Positions 6,926 to 9,485 of a DNA stretch of 9,485 nt are shown here, one piece after another. The notes beneath the pieces are model-generated. The model ran no database searches and was not told the DNA's origin. It worked only from the letters and a program-made list of their open reading frames with translations. Positions within the stretch are counted from its first letter, which is position 1, and the number at the start of each line of letters is the position of its first letter. This DNA comes from an uncultured Lachnospiraceae bacterium (GTDB lineage: Bacteria > Bacillota > Clostridia > Lachnospirales > Lachnospiraceae): NCBI GenBank assembly GCA_946639085.1, contig CAMPBP010000029.1:1-9485 (forward strand), written 5' to 3'. Both the position numbers and the translations under genes were made by a program.

Positions 6926-7674
6926 TGAAAAGAGTACTTCTTTGTGTCGCATACGACGGCACAAACTATTCGGGGTGGCAGCTTCAGGACAACGCTCCCA
7001 CCATCGAAGGAGAATTGAATAAAGCTTTGTCTGATCTTCACGGCGAAGAGATCGCGGTCATCGGTGCAAGCCGTACCGATGCGGGAGTTCATGCGCTTTG
7101 CAACATGGCAGTATATGATACCGATGCACGCATGCCTGCCGAAAAGGTTTCTTTTGCCCTGAATACCGTTCTTCCCGAGGATATTAAAGTAGTGTGGTCG
7201 CGAGAGGTCGCACCGGACTTTAATCCCCGTCACACAAATACCGTTAAAACATATGAATATACGATTTATAACGAACCCATAATGCCGCCCACGGAAAGGC
7301 TTTATGCTTACCATGTGAAGGACAAACTGGATGTTGCAATCATGGAAAAAGAAGCAAAATGTCTGGTGGGGGAGCATGATTTTAAGAGTTTCGCTTCCGT
7401 TTACACAACTGCGGAGACTACGGTGCGCACCATCACCGATATAGACGTGCGGAGGGAAGGCTCTTATGTTAAAATAACAGTGAGCGGAACGGGTTTTTTG
7501 TACAATATGGTAAGGATAATAGCCGGGACGCTTATAGATGTGGGGCTTGGTCGAAGAGCCGAAGGATTTACCAAGACGGCGCTTGATTCCCTCGACAGAC
7601 GTTCAGCGGGACCCACCGCACCGGCAAGAGGGCTTATGCTCATTAAATATGAATTTTTGGATCAATGTTTTTGA
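6925..7674 (+). CDS. truA: tRNA pseudouridine(38-40) synthase TruA
   Basis: TruA converts uridines 38-40 in the anticodon arm of many tRNAs to pseudouridine. The 249-residue product begins KRVLLCVAYDGTNYSGWQLQ, has the active-site motif SRTDAGVHA with catalytic Asp52, KTYEYTIYNE (108-117) with the conserved Tyr region, EHDFKSFA (150-157), and GFLYNMVRIIAGTL (190-203). The length is normal. The ATG shares its A with the ecfT TGA stop (TGATG at 6923-6927), so translation is probably coupled. A partial Shine-Dalgarno, GAGTGATC, sits at 6912-6919. Having truA at the end of the ecf operon is common in Bacillota and does not imply a shared pathway. Confidence 0.97.
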   Translation: MKRVLLCVAYDGTNYSGWQLQDNAPTIEGELNKALSDLHGEEIAVIGASRTDAGVHALCNMAVYDTDARMPAEKVSFALNTVLPEDIKVVWSREVAPDFNPRHTNTVKTYEYTIYNEPIMPPTERLYAYHVKDKLDVAIMEKEAKCLVGEHDFKSFASVYTTAETTVRTITDIDVRREGSYVKITVSGTGFLYNMVRIIAGTLIDVGLGRRAEGFTKTALDSLDRRSAGPTAPARGLMLIKYEFLDQCF

Positions 7675-7689
7675 GAAGGAGGGTACAAA

Positions 7690-8499
7690 ATGTTTTGCAG
7701 TAATTGTGGAGAAAAGTTAAATGACGGTTCTATGTTCTGCCATAAGTGCGGAACTCCGGTGAATGCGCAGGGTGTTACACCCGTACAAAGCGCGGCACCT
7801 CAGCAGGTTCAAAATGTTGCACCAACTGTTGCACCGCAGCCTCAGCCTGTTCAATATGCGCCCTTTGCACCTGTGCCGGTGCAGACCGGAAAAGTCGGCG
7901 TAGGCGTGGGTTCAGTGATCATGTCGAGCATATTTGCATTGATAACGTTTTGTTTTGCGGTGGCAGGCTGTATGGGCCGTTTACGATTGCATCTCATGCT
8001 TGCCAGAGAGGTATATGTGCTGGCAGGATTATCGGCTCTTTTGCTGGTTTCATGTCTGCTGTTCAAAGTTGCCAAATGGATACCTTTTATTCCGATATTG
8101 GTCTGGACATTTTACGATATTATAGTTTACAAAAATTTGTTCGATTTTTATGCCGTAAGAATGATAATACATCCAAATTCCTTACGATTGATCATGATAG
8201 TTTTGGTCCCTGTCGCTTTTGTTTTGTTTACGTCAGCCGTTTTTTCAAAGGGCGCCGTCAGGACAGTGACAGGGGTGCTCGCTTCGATAGTATATGCGAT
8301 CACATCGTGCGTCGGAGTCGCAGCTTTGTTACGTGTCGTAAGGTTATTGGGGAGATCACGCGCTGTTTTTAAGGGTATTGACAGTGAAAGGTTACCGTTG
8401 TATGTCAGATTCGCATTCTATTTTTGCTGCGCAGTGATCTCACTGTGTTTAGTATTTGCTAAGGCAAGACCAAACAAAAAGGCCGTTTCGCAGCGTTAA
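7690..8499 (+). CDS. Zinc-ribbon multi-pass membrane protein, unknown function
   Basis: This is a 269-residue membrane protein with an N-terminal zinc ribbon: MFCSNCGEKLNDGSMFCHKC, with Cys3, Cys6, Cys17 and Cys20 as a C-x2-C / C-x2-C pair. A low-complexity Pro/Gln/Val/Ala linker follows at about 25-66 (QNVAPTVAPQPQPVQYAPFA). Then come about six hydrophobic segments (roughly 72-94, 107-126, 129-147, 165-186, 192-218, 239-257) and a basic tail. Zinc-ribbon plus membrane-domain proteins of this design are frequent in Clostridia and usually uncharacterised. The ribbon may mediate protein or nucleic-acid contact at the membrane, which is inference. A strong AGGAGG (7677-7682) precedes the ATG by 7 bases. 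It starts 15 bases after truA, so it is likely transcribed with the ecf-truA operon. No clear terminator follows it before the rplM promoter. Confidence 0.85.
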   Translation: MFCSNCGEKLNDGSMFCHKCGTPVNAQGVTPVQSAAPQQVQNVAPTVAPQPQPVQYAPFAPVPVQTGKVGVGVGSVIMSSIFALITFCFAVAGCMGRLRLHLMLAREVYVLAGLSALLLVSCLLFKVAKWIPFIPILVWTFYDIIVYKNLFDFYAVRMIIHPNSLRLIMIVLVPVAFVLFTSAVFSKGAVRTVTGVLASIVYAITSCVGVAALLRVVRLLGRSRAVFKGIDSERLPLYVRFAFYFCCAVISLCLVFAKARPNKKAVSQR

Positions 8500-8532
8500 G
8501 CGTGAAAAAGCGCGTAAATACAGAAAAAAGCC

Positions 8533-8562
8533 TTGACACCGTTATAAACACTGTAATATAAT
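8533..8562 (+). promoter_or_regulatory. Sigma-A-type promoter for rplM-rpsI
   Basis: A perfect -35 TTGACA (8533-8538) and a perfect -10 TATAAT (8557-8562) are separated by 18 bases. Transcription should begin around 8569, at the 5' edge of the L13-type leader, giving a leader of about 90 bases before the rplM ATG. This is the strongest promoter match in the window, as expected for a ribosomal protein operon. Confidence 0.9.
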
Positions 8563-8567
8563 CATTC

Positions 8568-8635
8568 GGTGCGACGAGATTACTATGCCCATTCCAATGC
8601 CCCGGTACGGCAGGTGGATCGGATCGCTTGTTACC
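8568..8635 (+). ncRNA. L13-type ribosomal protein leader (cis-regulatory RNA)
   Basis: The untranslated leader of rplM folds into one long structure. The base stem pairs 8568-8570 with 8633-8635 and 8573-8578 (GACGAG) with 8627-8632 (CTTGTT), with a two-base bulge. An inner arm pairs 8589-8591 with 8615-8617, 8594-8595 with 8613-8614 and 8598-8601 (TGCC) with 8609-8612 (GGCA), with TT and AA bulges on its 5' side and a 7-base apical loop. Position between promoter and rplM, size and shape fit the L13 leader family described upstream of rplM-rpsI in low-GC Gram-positives, where it is thought to mediate autoregulation by L13. Assignment rests on context and hand folding, not a covariance search. 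Confidence 0.65.
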
Positions 8636-8659
8636 TTAAAATAGCATGGAGGAACTACA

Positions 8660-9088
8660 ATGAAGACATTTATGGCCAGTCCCGCTACCATCGATAGAAA
8701 GTGGTATGTGGTTGACGCTACAGATATGACTCTCGGACGTATGGCAAGTGAAGTTGCCAAAGTTTTAAGAGGCAAAAATAAACCTACATTTACTCCTTTC
8801 ATTGACACAGGCGATTATGTGATCGTTGTCAATGCAGAGAAGATTTCCGTAACAGGAAAGAAACTTGATCAGAAGACATACTTCCGTCACTCTGATTATG
8901 TTGGCGGTGTTAGCGAAGTTACTCTCCGTGAGAAACTTGCTACAAAGCCCGAAGAAGTTATCGAGCATGCAGTAAAGGGAATGCTTCCCAAGGGACCTTT
9001 GGGTCGTCAGATGCTCAAGAAGCTTTTCGTATACGCAGGACCTGATCACAAGCATGAGGCTCAGAAGCCTGAAGTATTGACATTCTAA
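8660..9088 (+). CDS. rplM: 50S ribosomal protein L13
   Basis: This encodes large-subunit ribosomal protein L13, an early assembly protein of the 50S subunit. The 142 residues match the family throughout: [20 protein letters not shown] (13-32), [20 protein letters not shown] (38-57), [10 protein letters not shown], and [20 protein letters not shown] (107-126) with HKHEAQKPE near the C-terminus. The ATG has a GGAGG Shine-Dalgarno (8648-8652) 7 bases upstream. It is the first gene of the rplM-rpsI operon, 24 bases before rpsI, and is probably controlled by the promoter and structured leader just upstream. Confidence 0.98.
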   Translation: MKTFMASPATIDRKWYVVDATDMTLGRMASEVAKVLRGKNKPTFTPFIDTGDYVIVVNAEKISVTGKKLDQKTYFRHSDYVGGVSEVTLREKLATKPEEVIEHAVKGMLPKGPLGRQMLKKLFVYAGPDHKHEAQKPEVLTF

Positions 9089-9112
9089 GAGGACTGAAAG
9101 GAGAATAAGACA

Positions 9113-9485
9113 ATGGCTAAGGCTAAAGCAGCAAAAGCAGTAAAGTATTATGGCACCGGTAGAAGAAAGTCCTCTATCGCACGTGTTTACTTAGTTCCCG
9201 GTAAGGGAAATATCACAATCAATAAAAGAGACATCGACGATTACTTCGGTCTTGAAACCTTAAAGGTTATCGTTCGTCAGCCCCTCGTAGCAACAGAAAC
9301 GGCTGACAAGTACGATGCAGTCATCACTGTAAAGGGTGGCGGATTCACAGGTCAGGCAGGAGCTGTTCGTCACGGTATCGCAAGAGCACTTCTTACCGTA
9401 GATGCAGACTTCAGACCTGTACTTAAAAAGGCCGGTTACTTAACAAGAGATCCTCGTATGAAGGAAAGAAAGAAATACGGTCTCA
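9113..9485 (+). CDS. rpsI: 30S ribosomal protein S9 (partial, 3' end outside window)
   Basis: The frame opens at ATG 9113 and runs open to the window edge, giving 124 complete codons. The protein begins [20 protein letters not shown], then shows [37 protein letters not shown] and [18 protein letters not shown]. These are hallmarks of small-subunit protein S9, whose basic C-terminal tail (missing here) reaches toward the P-site tRNA. An AAAGGAG Shine-Dalgarno at 9097-9103 lies 9 bases before the start. Only a few C-terminal residues should be missing. Confidence 0.97.
   Translation, partial: MAKAKAAKAVKYYGTGRRKSSIARVYLVPGKGNITINKRDIDDYFGLETLKVIVRQPLVATETADKYDAVITVKGGGFTGQAGAVRHGIARALLTVDADFRPVLKKAGYLTRDPRMKERKKYGL

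Noticed and set aside
7746..8372. A 208-codon plus-strand frame overlapping the zinc-ribbon membrane protein gene.
   Set aside because: The product is Cys- and Arg-rich without a domain, and the overlapping frame has a strong ribosome binding site, a zinc ribbon and clear membrane segments.
8500..8530. A possible terminator after the zinc-ribbon membrane protein (GCG...GCGC).
   Set aside because: The stem is only a few base pairs and has no T-run; read-through into rplM cannot be excluded.
212..8578. The 7-base string CGACGAG occurs both in hairpin 1 of the rpoA-rplQ spacer (212-218) and in the L13-type leader (8572-8578).
   Set aside because: In the leader it is in a stem and in the spacer element it is in a loop; a 7-base match in 9.5 kb can be chance, so no shared regulator is proposed.

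Overview
This window looks like a chromosomal housekeeping region of a low-to-medium-GC Gram-positive bacterium. The gene order rpoA-rplQ ... ecfA1-ecfA2-ecfT-truA ... rplM-rpsI is the classic Bacillota arrangement. The strong Shine-Dalgarno sites, the enlarged L17 and the L13-type leader suggest Clostridia, probably near Lachnospiraceae. The genus cannot be read from the sequence.

Layout. Positions 1-182 are the end of rpoA (alpha C-terminal domain). A 134-base spacer (183-316) holds two tandem hairpins. Their 16-nt loops match at 14 positions while all eight aligned stem pairs differ but remain paired. Next is rplQ (317-799) with an internal insertion, closed by a strong terminator (811-842). 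An accessory insert follows: a large lipoprotein with an RsiV/PdaC-like C-terminal domain (901-2736), a membrane-anchored C39-type papain-fold protein (2765-4084), a terminator (4092-4128), and a small single-pass membrane protein on the minus strand (4142-4354).

The ECF transporter energy module follows as overlapping genes: ecfA1 (4450-5301), ecfA2 (5292-6140), ecfT (6125-6925), then truA starting on the ecfT stop codon (6925-7674). A zinc-ribbon multi-pass membrane protein of unknown function (7690-8499) sits just after truA. A clear sigma-A-type promoter (8533-8562) then drives an L13-type leader RNA (8568-8635) and the rplM-rpsI ribosomal protein operon. rpsI runs off the right edge.

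Functionally the window is mostly translation (alpha subunit, L17, TruA, L13, S9) plus vitamin/metal uptake energisation (EcfA1A2T; no substrate-binding S component is present here). The accessory genes between rplQ and ecfA1 encode envelope proteins and look like a separate two-gene operon. The most unusual signal is the tandem, internally covarying hairpin pair between rpoA and rplQ. I do not recognise it as a named RNA family, and it could be a cis-regulatory RNA or protein-binding site acting on rplQ.
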